From positions 1-23,013 of the forward strand of contig CABSDO010000019.1 of NCBI GenBank assembly GCA_902476475.1: DNA of 23,013 nucleotides. Reading direction: 5' to 3'. Both the position numbers and the translations under genes were made by a program. Of this stretch, positions 7,830 to 15,359 are shown piece by piece. Position 1 is the first letter of the stretch; each line of letters opens with the position of its first letter. Under the pieces are notes generated by a model. It searched no databases. It worked only from the letters and a program-made list of their open reading frames with translations, and was not told where the DNA came from. This DNA comes from an uncultured Collinsella sp. (lineage in GTDB: Bacteria; Actinomycetota; Coriobacteriia; Coriobacteriales; Coriobacteriaceae).

Positions 7830-8930
7830 TTACTCATCCATAAGATAGTAGTGGCCCAGCGCGTCGGCACCCAGGATGGCGTTTGCGACCATCTCGGGCG
7901 TCACCTCAAACGGCATGTTGCACATGGTGTCATCGGGCGCGCAGGCGGCCTCGGCAACGACCATGGCCTGCTCGCGCGTAAGCTCGGCAACGCCAAGTTC
8001 CTTCATCGTGACCGGCAGGCCCAGCTCAATGCAGAAGCCCAAGACTTCCTCGAGCTTCTCGGTCGGGGCATCCTCAAGTACCAGTTGGACGATGGTGCCA
8101 AAGGCGACCTTCTCGCCGTGATACATGCCATGGCACTCGGGCAGCATCGTCAGGCCATTGTGGATGGCATGAGCAGCAGCAAGGCCCGAGCTCTCAAAGC
8201 CAATGCCGGAAAGCAGCGTATTGGCCTCGATGATATGCTCAACGGCAGGCGTGAGCGCACCCTTCTCCAGCGCGACCTTGGCCTTGACGCCATCGGCCAT
8301 AAGCGTCTCGTAGCAGAGCTTGGCGAGCGCCAGGCCGGCCATTCCGCCCTTGCCGCCGGCGCAAGTGCCACCGTCGGCATCGTGCGTCGCCTGGGCCTCA
8401 AAGTAGGTTGCGAGTGCATCGCCCATACCGGAAACCGTCAGGCGCACCGGGCTCGCCGCGATAACCGTCGTATCCATCAGGACAATGTTGGGGTTTGCCT
8501 TAAGGAATAGGTACTTATCGAACTGGCCGTCGTCGGTGTAGAGCACCGAAAGTGCCGAGCACGGCGCATCGGTCGAGGCGATGGTGGGGCAAATGATAAC
8601 CGGGGACTCCAGGTAGTAGGCAACGGCCTTGGCAGTGTCGAGGATCTTGCCGCCACCGACGCCGACGATGATGTCGCAACCGTTGTCGCGAGCGAGCGCA
8701 ACCAGGCGATCGACCTCGCCCTTGGAGCACTCGCCGTTAAAGTCCTCAAACAGCAGCTCGGCCTTAGCCTCGGCAAAGCCGCCCTCGATCTTGGCACCGA
8801 CGCGCTTCTTGCCCGAAGGCGTCACAATAACGAGGGCCTTAGCGCCGAGCGGCTCGACATAGGAGCCGAGCTTGGCGAGCTCGTCCGGACCCTGGATGTA
8901 CTTGCTGGGGCTATTGAAAATTGCAGCCAT
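7830..8930 (-). CDS. gldA: Glycerol dehydrogenase
   Basis: NAD-dependent oxidation of glycerol to dihydroxyacetone, or the reverse in fermentation. The 366-aa product matches the 367-370 aa of known GldA proteins. GVGGGKILDTAKA at 91-103 binds NAD. The metal ligands are Asp171 (GMGDALATYFEAQ), His254 (AAAHAIHNGL) and His271 (MYHGEKVAFG), with the expected spacing. Asp121 in ASTDAPCS is the expected catalytic-site residue. The start at 8930 follows a poor ribosome site (ATGGGATAG). The strong adh terminator ends only about 16 bases before the ATG, leaving no room for a separate promoter after it. No dihydroxyacetone kinase is in the window, so the route of the product cannot be read from context. 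The family assignment is strong. Confidence 0.92.
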   Translation of the reverse strand: MAAIFNSPSKYIQGPDELAKLGSYVEPLGAKALVIVTPSGKKRVGAKIEGGFAEAKAELLFEDFNGECSKGEVDRLVALARDNGCDIIVGVGGGKILDTAKAVAYYLESPVIICPTIASTDAPCSALSVLYTDDGQFDKYLFLKANPNIVLMDTTVIAASPVRLTVSGMGDALATYFEAQATHDADGGTCAGGKGGMAGLALAKLCYETLMADGVKAKVALEKGALTPAVEHIIEANTLLSGIGFESSGLAAAHAIHNGLTMLPECHGMYHGEKVAFGTIVQLVLEDAPTEKLEEVLGFCIELGLPVTMKELGVAELTREQAMVVAEAACAPDDTMCNMPFEVTPEMVANAILGADALGHYYLMDE

Positions 8931-8946
8931 AACTATCCCATTCTCT

Positions 8947-8992
8947 AAAAGAAAAAAGAAAGGGGCTCCGTACGGATACGTGCGGAGCCCCT
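8947..8992 (-). terminator. Rho-independent terminator of adh
   Basis: On the minus strand the perfect 10-bp stem AGGGGCTCCG / CGGAGCCCCT (8961-8970 with 8983-8992) has further inner ACG/CGT pairing. It is followed by a pyrimidine tract, TTTCTTTTTTCTTTT. It lies between adh and gldA, and the T-tract ends about 16 bases before the gldA ATG. Confidence 0.9.
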
Positions 8993-9013
8993 CGTTACGA
9001 TAACAAGAGTCGA

Positions 9014-10237
9014 TTAGAAATCGATGTCGGTGTCGTAGTAGCAGGCCTTGAGAATCTTCTCGAAGTCGGCAGCCTTGGTCTCACGCGGGTTCTCGGGCGT
9101 GCAGGCGTCCTGCTCGGCGTTCGCGGCGATCTCGGGCAGCTTGGCGAGGAACTCCTCCTCGGAAACCATCTGCGGGTTCTCGGCGTCGACCTTCACGCCA
9201 CCATTCGCGTAATCCTTGATGGACTGCGGAATGTTGAGCTGGTCGTTGAGGTCGCGGATCTTCTGGACGAGCGCAGCGATGAGCTCCTCGTTGGTCTCGC
9301 CGGGAAGGTGCAGGATCTCCTTGGCCACGTAAGCGTAACGCTCGGCAGCACGGGGATCCTTGGAGTTCCACTGGATGACCTTGCCCAGGTACATGGCGTT
9401 AGCAGCACCGTGGATGATGTGGCCGTTCTCGAAGGCCGCACCGGTCTTGTGAGCCATGGAGTGAACGATGCCGAGCAGGCCCGAGGAGAAGGCGATACCG
9501 GCGATGCACTGAGCCTCGTGCATGTGCTGACGGGCCTCATGGTCGCCAGCATAGGACTTGGGCAGCCACTCGACGATCTCGCGGATGCCGTGCAGGGCGT
9601 TGGCATCGGTGAACATAGAGGCGCAGGTGGAAACGTAGGCCTCCATGCAGTGGGTCAGAGCGTCCATGCCGGTATGAGCGCACAGCTTGGCGGGCATGGT
9701 GTAGGTGAGCTCCGGGTCGACGATGGCGACATCAGGGGTGATGTTGAAGTCGGCCAGCGGGTACTTGATGCCCTTGGCGTAGTCGGTAATGACGGAGAAC
9801 GCGGTGACCTCGGTAGCGGTGCCGGAGGTAGAGGAGATGGCGCAGAAATGAGCCTTCTGACGCAGCTCGGGGAAGCTGAACGGCTGGATGATGTTATCGA
9901 AGGACTCCTCGGGATACTCGTAGAAGACCCACATGGCCTTAGCGGCATCGATGGGCGAGCCGCCGCCGATGGCGATAATCCAGTCGGGCTCGAACTCGCG
10001 CATGGCCTCGGCGCCCTTCATGACCGTCTCGATGGACGGGTCGGACTCGACGCCCTCGAACAGCTTGACCTCGAAACCGCCCTCTTTGAGGTCGGCCTCA
10101 ACGTCCTGCAGGAACCCGCCGCGGCGCATAGAGCTGCCGCCAGAAACGATGATGGCCTTCTTGCCCTTGAGGTTCTTCACCTCGTGGCGAGCGCCCTCAC
10201 CAAAGTACAGATCGCGAGGATTGGTAAAACGTCCCAT
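9014..10237 (-). CDS. Iron-containing alcohol dehydrogenase (group III)
   Basis: A 407-aa NAD(P)-dependent Fe-ADH, likely reducing aldehydes such as acetaldehyde, lactaldehyde or butyraldehyde to alcohols in fermentation. The nucleotide motif is GGGSPIDAAKA at 91-101. The predicted metal ligands are Asp192 and His196 (GMDALTHCMEAYVS), His259/His263 (VHSMAHKTGAAF) and His276 (HGAANA). Relative to FucO there are three extra residues before the last histidine, as in the clostridial HSMAHKTGAAF subgroup. The ATG at 10237 is set by AGGAGG six bases upstream; a longer reading to 10288 runs into the structured leader. It is the first gene of the three-dehydrogenase cluster and ends at a strong terminator. 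Substrate cannot be read from sequence alone. Confidence 0.93.
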   Translation of the reverse strand: MGRFTNPRDLYFGEGARHEVKNLKGKKAIIVSGGSSMRRGGFLQDVEADLKEGGFEVKLFEGVESDPSIETVMKGAEAMREFEPDWIIAIGGGSPIDAAKAMWVFYEYPEESFDNIIQPFSFPELRQKAHFCAISSTSGTATEVTAFSVITDYAKGIKYPLADFNITPDVAIVDPELTYTMPAKLCAHTGMDALTHCMEAYVSTCASMFTDANALHGIREIVEWLPKSYAGDHEARQHMHEAQCIAGIAFSSGLLGIVHSMAHKTGAAFENGHIIHGAANAMYLGKVIQWNSKDPRAAERYAYVAKEILHLPGETNEELIAALVQKIRDLNDQLNIPQSIKDYANGGVKVDAENPQMVSEEEFLAKLPEIAANAEQDACTPENPRETKAADFEKILKACYYDTDIDF

Positions 10238-10735
10238 ACTGTGCCTCCTAAACAAGCCCCTCTTAGACTTGCGTATATAACGGAGCACCCGATTGGCTCC
10301 GTTAGGACCATTTTGTGCGTCGCCGGCGATAGCGACGCAATGTCTAAACGTCTCAACGCTCAGACAAACACTATTTTACCGTTCTGGTTGGTCAGTTATT
10401 CACCTAAAGCCAACAATGATGAAACGTTTTTTCTATCCCTGAAGACCCTTGTGGGGCATTCATACTCCCAAGCTGGGCAAACGTTTTATCAGGGTTGACC
10501 ACATATCCCGGGTAGGACTGTGCCCCTCCAAAATGTGCCCCGTTCGCCGCCAAAAATCGACCGTTTACGGCACTTTGATACCACCCGCGCAACTGAGGTG
10601 CCGACATTTGTGCGACATCCGTCTTCGTGGTGCAAAGGTGCAAGTCCAAGTGCGGCACCCCCGGTGTGCCACATGCGGGTAAACTAGACCTTTATATAGA
10701 GACATTTGAACCCTAACCGCAGCAAAGGAGGCCCC
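10238..10735. other. 498-bp divergent intergenic region (adh / TPR gene)
   Basis: No supported gene. On the adh side lies a foldable leader (10262-10348) and a TAAAAT -10-like hexamer on the minus strand at 10373-10378 without a good -35. Two AAACGTTT palindromes at 10422-10429 and 10479-10486 resemble LacI-family operator cores. On the other side, TATATA at 10693-10698 is a possible -10 for the TPR gene, again with no clear -35. The middle (about 10500-10680) is GC-rich with repeated GTGCC/GGCAC words and an 84-codon minus-strand reading frame that I do not accept as a gene. Confidence 0.5.
10262..10348 (-). promoter_or_regulatory. Structured 5' leader of adh, possible RNA switch
   Basis: On the minus strand TTTAGAC at 10348-10342 pairs with GTCTAAG at 10268-10262. 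With one bulged A the helix can extend by TTGCG/CGCAA to 12 bp. It would enclose two hairpins: TGCGTCGC/GCGACGCA (10316-10323 with 10332-10339) and AACGGAGC/GCTCCGTT (10279-10286 with 10296-10303), a three-way junction. The long outer helix and the TGCGTCGC hairpin use the same TGCG bases, so they exclude each other. It ends 25 bases before the adh start codon. No known riboswitch class is recognised. Confidence 0.45.
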
Positions 10736-11812
10736 ATGGCATTCGATCCCATTCAAGAGGATTGCCATCGCCTCGTTCTTGAGGCCTTGCGCCGCGACAA
10801 TATCCCGCTCACTGACGGCCCCGCCGTCGAGCGTCTGATGGAGCAATTCACCCGCAACCCCGCGCCGCTCATCGTGCACGATCGCGACCGCGCCGGGCAC
10901 CTCATTGCCAAGGTGGTCGAGGCTGTCGACTACCGCATCCCTTTTATCCCCGACGACGCCCAGGCAGAGCAAGAAGAAGCCGCAGCCGAGAACATGCTCC
11001 GCGAGGCAGCCGTGCTCGATCCGGCCAACTGGGATGCCCAGCGCATGCTGACGGCGCTCACCGCCGAATCCAACGAGGAATACGTACAGTATCTGGTGTC
11101 CAAGTGCGACGAGGTGGAGCACGATTTGGCGCTCAAGATCGCCTCGGCGCAGGACCCCTACGAGCGTGAGGCCGCAGGCGACCTGACCCGCCGTCCCTAC
11201 CTGCGCTGGCTTGCCGCCTTGGCATCGCGCGCGCTCATTAGCGGCCGCTACCGCATGTCGCTGGATGCCGCGAATCGCAGCCTGGACTTTGCGCCCAACG
11301 ACCCCGCTGGCGTCCGCCATACCGCGATGCTTGCCATGGCAAAGCTCGAATACCCTGCCGAGGAGCTCAAGCGTTTTCGTTCCGCCCACTCCGTGCCCTA
11401 TCTTGCCAACACGCCGCTGCGCCGCCGTCCCAAGGACGCAGAGCGCGACCTGGACCCGTGGACGCTCATCGCGCTGATGAGCGCTGCCTGGCGCGAGCTG
11501 GACTACGAAGGCGCCGAGCACTACTTGCGCATCCTCGCACGCTCGTGCCCGCACGCAGCCGAGGCGCTCTACTTCCAAACCGAGTTTCCCGATGGCGTCT
11601 ATGCCCGCGTCAACGTGGGCGTGGGCTCCACCGATGAGCTCGTCCTTGCCCTGTCCGAGGCGACGCCGGTGCTGCAGGAGGGCCTAGGCGCGCCCGACAA
11701 CGCCAGCTTTGCCGCCTGGGTCGCCACCAACGACATCGTGCGCTCCCAAATCGACGAGCGCATCCTACGCGCAGCCGAGCAGGGATTGCCGTTTAAGGGA
11801 GGAGACCTCTAA
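10736..11812 (+). CDS. TPR-like helical repeat protein (first of a pair)
   Basis: A 358-aa soluble protein of unknown role. It looks all-helical: residues about 84-106 and 155-215 resemble tetratricopeptide repeats, especially RRPYLRWLAALASRALISGRYRMSLDAANRSLDFAPNDPAGVRHTAMLA. The stretch PYxRxLAxLAxxLxxxGRYxxxL followed by PNDPxGVR recalls the bacterial ST7/TPR family, in which short chains of repeats bind partner proteins. There is no signal peptide or membrane span. The ATG at 10736 has AAAGGAGG six bases upstream. Its TAA overlaps the next gene's ATG by one base (TAATG), so the two are translationally coupled. The shared architecture suggests an old duplication and perhaps a heteromeric complex. 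No catalytic motif is seen; other helical-repeat families are possible. Confidence 0.75.
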   Translation: MAFDPIQEDCHRLVLEALRRDNIPLTDGPAVERLMEQFTRNPAPLIVHDRDRAGHLIAKVVEAVDYRIPFIPDDAQAEQEEAAAENMLREAAVLDPANWDAQRMLTALTAESNEEYVQYLVSKCDEVEHDLALKIASAQDPYEREAAGDLTRRPYLRWLAALASRALISGRYRMSLDAANRSLDFAPNDPAGVRHTAMLAMAKLEYPAEELKRFRSAHSVPYLANTPLRRRPKDAERDLDPWTLIALMSAAWRELDYEGAEHYLRILARSCPHAAEALYFQTEFPDGVYARVNVGVGSTDELVLALSEATPVLQEGLGAPDNASFAAWVATNDIVRSQIDERILRAAEQGLPFKGGDL

Positions 11813-12855
11813 TGGATCCGAGCGTCTACATCCCCGCCTATCTGGAGCGCACCTATCTGGCGTCGCACCCCGAACTCACCGAAGCAGCACGCGAGCTTGT
11901 CCATAACGACATCAGCGCAAACCCTCACAAGTATGCGCAGACCGAGCATGCCCAAGCGCTGCTGTCCTATGCCGGCGTTCATCGTCACTTGCTTGACGAG
12001 CTTCGTCGCATCGAAGACATGGGCAGCGACGAGGAGTTTGAGCAGACGCGCAATCGTCTGTTCGACGATATGCGCGATGAGCTGCTCAAGATTGTTCGCG
12101 TCGATGCGCATGTCCTCGACGCCCAGTTGCTCGCCATCATCCTGGCGGACACGCCCGTCGATGCCTGCCTGGGTGACTTGATGAAGCTCGAGACGAGTAC
12201 GGCCGACTACCTGCAGCAGAGCGTGCCTGGGTTCGACATGGAGGCCCCGCACTACTGGGCCAATAATGTTTTGGCCGACGGTGTCACCGCAGCAGACCTT
12301 ACCCTGAGCGAGCCGGCGCTTATTGGCTGGCTTCACGCGCTCGAGGCCATCTCGCAGTTGTGCATGGCGAGCGCTCGTTACCGTGCTGCCGCCAACTATT
12401 CTCGCCGCGTCCTTAAGGCGGAGGGCTATCCCACCCGGGCCGCCGGCACCGTGTTGCTTGCCCTCGCCCGCTTGGAAGACCAGGACGGTTTTTTTGCCCT
12501 GGCACATCAGCTCGAGGAACAGATGGGGGCAGACGCACTCGAGAACTCCCCCTGGTACCTGCTCGCCCGCACGATTCTGTTGTTCAAAACAAACAAGATG
12601 CGTCCGGCGACGCGCGCGCTGCGTGAGTTCGCCAACCGTTGCGAGGGCGGCGCGTTCTTCTTGCTGAACCCCATGTACCAGACGCCGTATCTTCCCTGCC
12701 GACCCGAGCCGCGCGACCCCTGGGACCTCTCGCACCAGGCGGTTTGGGAAGCCGACGGCATTATCTCGGACACCCCCGACTTTGCCCCCTGGGCCAACGC
12801 CTGCGAAGACGTATCGCAGCTTGCCCAGGAATTTGCGCGCCGTTACGGCTTTTAA
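11812..12855 (+). CDS. TPR-like helical repeat protein (second of a pair)
   Basis: A 347-aa soluble protein similar in layout to its upstream neighbour but with low sequence identity. Residues about 165-235 hold the repeat-like core: SEPALIGWLHALEAIS, then ASARYRAAANYSRRVLKAEG, then AAGTVLLALARLED. They match the TPR-like core of the first gene in position and character. The N-terminal 100 residues are rich in Asp/Glu and Arg (LLDELRRIEDMGSDEEFEQ). The C-terminal 60 residues hold several Trp/Pro motifs, including RDPWDLSHQAVWEADG. The start overlaps the preceding stop by one base, and the ribosome site GGGAGGAG lies inside the upstream gene. The murT-gatD gene begins 45 bp downstream, so co-transcription is likely. 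Function unknown; a scaffold role near cell wall synthesis is inference from neighbourhood only. Confidence 0.75.
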   Translation: MDPSVYIPAYLERTYLASHPELTEAARELVHNDISANPHKYAQTEHAQALLSYAGVHRHLLDELRRIEDMGSDEEFEQTRNRLFDDMRDELLKIVRVDAHVLDAQLLAIILADTPVDACLGDLMKLETSTADYLQQSVPGFDMEAPHYWANNVLADGVTAADLTLSEPALIGWLHALEAISQLCMASARYRAAANYSRRVLKAEGYPTRAAGTVLLALARLEDQDGFFALAHQLEEQMGADALENSPWYLLARTILLFKTNKMRPATRALREFANRCEGGAFFLLNPMYQTPYLPCRPEPRDPWDLSHQAVWEADGIISDTPDFAPWANACEDVSQLAQEFARRYGF

Positions 12856-12900
12856 CGGCGCAAACGCCACGACCATGTCATTCACGTTAGGAACGGCTTC

Positions 12901-15078
12901 ATGAACTTCCGCTCATCTCTCGCCTGCACCTCGAGCGATATCGCCCGCTGGGGGCTGCGCTCCGTCCTTAAGCGCCAGGGCGGCGTGCTTCCCGGCCGTA
13001 TCGCCATGAAGATCGACCCCGAGCTGCTAAGCGACCTCGCAAGCCTAGTCGACCGCAGCGTGGTGATCACCGGCACCAACGGCAAGACCACGACCTCCAA
13101 CCTCATCGCCGACGCAGTTGCTGCCAGCGGCGCTACCGTGGTGTGCAACCGTGCCGGCAACAATATGGAGCCTGGTGTGGTGGGTGCTCTGCTCGAGGCC
13201 CGCGGCGGCCTTAAGCACACCAGCAGCGGCAAGCGCGTGGGCGTTTTTGAGTGCGACGAGCTCTACACCGTACGCGTTCTGCCCAAACTCAAGCCGACGT
13301 ACTTTGTGCTGCTCAACCTGTTCCGCGACCAGCTGGACCGTTACGGCGAGATCGACCACACCCAGGACGTCATCGCCCACGCGCTGGAGCTTTCACCGGC
13401 AACGACGCTCATCTACAACGCAGACGACCCTCTGTGTGCCGCAATCGCCGCGCGCGTTCCCAATGCAAGCATCGCCTTTGGCATCGACGGCGCCACCGAC
13501 ACCGAATCCGACCGCATTAGCGACTCGCGTTTTTGCTCACAGTGCAACGCGCCGTTGGAGTACGACTATGTGCAGTACGGACAACTTGGCGCATACCATT
13601 GCCCCTCGTGCGGCTGGGCCCGCCCTGGGCTTGTCCGTCGCGTGACGGGCGTGGAGCTCGGCTGCGACGGCTACGGCTTTGACCTGGTCTTTGGATCTGC
13701 GCCCGACGCGGCTGCCGTACACATCGCCACACGCTACAACGGCCTGTATATGGTCTACAACGTAGCCGCAGCCTTCTTCGCTGCCCACGAGCTGGGCGTG
13801 GACGCGGCGCATCTGCAGCCCACGCTCGATGCCTACATCCCCGCGGGCGGGCGTATGGGCCGCTGGGAGATCGCCGGCCGTACCGTCGAGGCAAACCTGG
13901 CCAAAAATCCCGTGGGTTTCGATCGCCAGATTCAGTCCATTAAAACGGCAGGCGGCAGGCTCTGCGCCTTCTTCCTCAACGACAACGATGCCGACGGCCA
14001 CGATGTATCGTGGATCTACGACGTCGACTTTGAGCGCATCGCCGACACAACGGGACTTGTCGCCTTTGCCGGCGGCACGCGCGCGCACGACATGCAGGTG
14101 CGCCTCAAGTACGCCGGTATCGATGCCACGATTATCTCGAATATCGAGCAGGCGATCGGCGCCGTGGCAGACGAGGAGGCTGGCGACACTTTCTATGCCG
14201 TCGCCAACTACACGGCCTTTCCGCCGCTGGTCAAGGAGCTCGATGGGCTCAAAGACACCGATGCGGCTACGGTTGCCGCCCACGCTGCAACGTGCGCCGA
14301 TGGCAGCGCCGTTCCCGTCGGCGTCGCGCCGGTCGAGCTCTCGCGCCCGCTGCGCATCGTCTACCTGTATCCCGATGCCCTCAACCTCTATGGCGACGGC
14401 GGCAATGTCATCGCCCTCGAGCGCCGCTGCGCCTGGCGCGGCATCCCCGTTCGCGTGGACGAGGTCCGCATGGGCGAGTCGCTCGATCTGCATGATGCCG
14501 ATATCGTCATGATGGGCGGCGGCTCTGATCGCGACCAGCTGGCCGTGGCGCACGAGCTGCTCGCTCAAAAAGACAAGGTTGCGGCCTATGTTGAGGACGG
14601 CGGCACACTGCTTGCCATCTGTGGCAGCTATCAGCTGCTCGGTCGTTCGTACTATATGGGCGATGATCGCATTGAGGGTCTGGGCGTCATTGCCGCCGAA
14701 ACTGTGCGCGGCTCCGACCGCCTGATCGGCAATGTCGCCGTCAAGACCGACCTGGCACCTGAGCCCTTTGTGGGATTCGAGAACCACGGCGGCCGCACCC
14801 TGGTCGATACAGAGGCCACGCCGCTCGGAACGTCCGTCGTCGCGGGCACCGGCAACAACGGCGACGATGGCTTTGAGGGCATCATCTACAAGGGCGTCAT
14901 CGGCACGTACCTGCACGGACCAGCGCTACCCAAGAACCCCGAGCTCGCCGACTGGCTCATTACCCACGCCCTCGAGCGCCGCGGCGATGCGCAGGCCACA
15001 GCCCTGCTGCCGCTCAAGCCCCTCGACGACACCTACGAGCGCGCCGCCCACGACGCCGCCATGAAGCTCCTCCCCTAA
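12901..15078 (+). CDS. murT-gatD: Fused MurT-GatD lipid II isoglutaminyl synthase
   Basis: MurT and GatD normally are two proteins that together amidate D-glutamate of lipid II to D-isoglutamine on the inner membrane face. Here both lie in one 725-aa chain. Residues 1-450 are MurT: P-loop GTNGKTTT (58-65), FRDQLDRYGE (141-150), a zinc ribbon with Cys212/215/234/237, and the DUF1727 part with KNPVGF and DGHDVSW (365-371), where the aspartate that completes the GatD triad is expected. A linker of about 30 Ala/Asp-rich residues follows. Residues 483-690 are GatD: YPDALNLYGDGGN, MMGGGSDRDQ, nucleophile Cys574 in AICGSYQLLG, and His672 in GTYLHGP. All catalytic residues are present, so the fusion should be active. 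The ATG at 12901 has AGGA eight bases upstream. The reading frame is open throughout, without a hidden internal ribosome site that I could see. Confidence 0.95.
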   Translation: MNFRSSLACTSSDIARWGLRSVLKRQGGVLPGRIAMKIDPELLSDLASLVDRSVVITGTNGKTTTSNLIADAVAASGATVVCNRAGNNMEPGVVGALLEARGGLKHTSSGKRVGVFECDELYTVRVLPKLKPTYFVLLNLFRDQLDRYGEIDHTQDVIAHALELSPATTLIYNADDPLCAAIAARVPNASIAFGIDGATDTESDRISDSRFCSQCNAPLEYDYVQYGQLGAYHCPSCGWARPGLVRRVTGVELGCDGYGFDLVFGSAPDAAAVHIATRYNGLYMVYNVAAAFFAAHELGVDAAHLQPTLDAYIPAGGRMGRWEIAGRTVEANLAKNPVGFDRQIQSIKTAGGRLCAFFLNDNDADGHDVSWIYDVDFERIADTTGLVAFAGGTRAHDMQVRLKYAGIDATIISNIEQAIGAVADEEAGDTFYAVANYTAFPPLVKELDGLKDTDAATVAAHAATCADGSAVPVGVAPVELSRPLRIVYLYPDALNLYGDGGNVIALERRCAWRGIPVRVDEVRMGESLDLHDADIVMMGGGSDRDQLAVAHELLAQKDKVAAYVEDGGTLLAICGSYQLLGRSYYMGDDRIEGLGVIAAETVRGSDRLIGNVAVKTDLAPEPFVGFENHGGRTLVDTEATPLGTSVVAGTGNNGDDGFEGIIYKGVIGTYLHGPALPKNPELADWLITHALERRGDAQATALLPLKPLDDTYERAAHDAAMKLLP

Positions 15079-15085
15079 CGCCCCG

Positions 15086-15121
15086 CCACCACAAAGGGAC
15101 AGGCACCTTTGTGGTGGTTTT
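15086..15121 (+). terminator. Rho-independent terminator of murT-gatD
   Basis: The 12-bp perfect stem CCACCACAAAGG / CCTTTGTGGTGG (15086-15097 with 15106-15117) around an eight-base loop is followed by TTTT. It begins eight bases after the murT-gatD stop. Confidence 0.9.
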
Positions 15122-15158
15122 CCGGTTTGCCAACGATATACGCGCCGGCAAAAAAGTC

Positions 15159-15167
15159 TGCTATACT
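15159..15167 (+). promoter_or_regulatory. Extended -10 promoter of tRNA-Glu
   Basis: TGCTATACT is an extended -10 box (TGn followed by TATACT, five of six matches) ending 10 bases before the tRNA 5' end. No -35 box is found at 16-18 bases, which is normal for extended -10 promoters. Confidence 0.6.
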
Positions 15168-15177
15168 CTTTCCCGCT

Positions 15178-15254
15178 GTCCCCATCGTCTAGCGGCCAAG
15201 GACGCCACCCTTTCAAGGTGGATATCGCGGGTTCGAATCCCGCTGGGGGCACCA
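15178..15254 (+). tRNA. tRNA-Glu (anticodon UUC)
   Basis: Full cloverleaf. The acceptor stem pairs GTCCCCA with TGGGGGC. The anticodon stem CCACC/GGTGG (15205-15209 with 15217-15221) closes the loop CTTTCAA, with anticodon TTC at 15212-15214. The T-arm is GCGGG-TTCGAAT-CCCGC. The terminal CCA is encoded at 15252-15254. An intrinsic terminator follows 11 bases later. Confidence 0.97.
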
Positions 15255-15265
15255 TTTCAATTAAG

Positions 15266-15297
15266 AAGCCCGTTACCCCCGCGGTAACGGGCTTTTT
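15266..15297 (+). terminator. Rho-independent terminator of tRNA-Glu
   Basis: AAGCCCGTTACC (15266-15277) pairs perfectly with GGTAACGGGCTT (15283-15294) around a five-base loop and runs into TTTTT. It starts 11 bases after the CCA end of the tRNA. Confidence 0.93.
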
Positions 15298-15300
15298 GCT

Positions 15301-15327
15301 ACCCATGCGCCGGGATTCGAACCCGGC
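15301..15327 (-). other. tRNA T-arm relic
   Basis: On the minus strand this reads GCCGGG-TTCGAAT-CCCGGC followed by GCATGGGT, the look of a T-arm and the 3' acceptor strand of a tRNA. The 5' half (a matching CCATGCG acceptor strand, D-arm and anticodon arm) is not found in the next 90 bases. I read it as a fragment of a lost tRNA gene or an attachment-site remnant, not a functional tRNA. Confidence 0.45.
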
Positions 15328-15359
15328 AGGGTGCGGATCCCGGCATCATCGCAAGGCCT

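Noticed and set aside
10404..10658. 84-codon minus-strand frame in the adh/TPR gap
   Set aside because: GTG start without a ribosome site, no recognised similarity, and it spans likely regulatory sequence.
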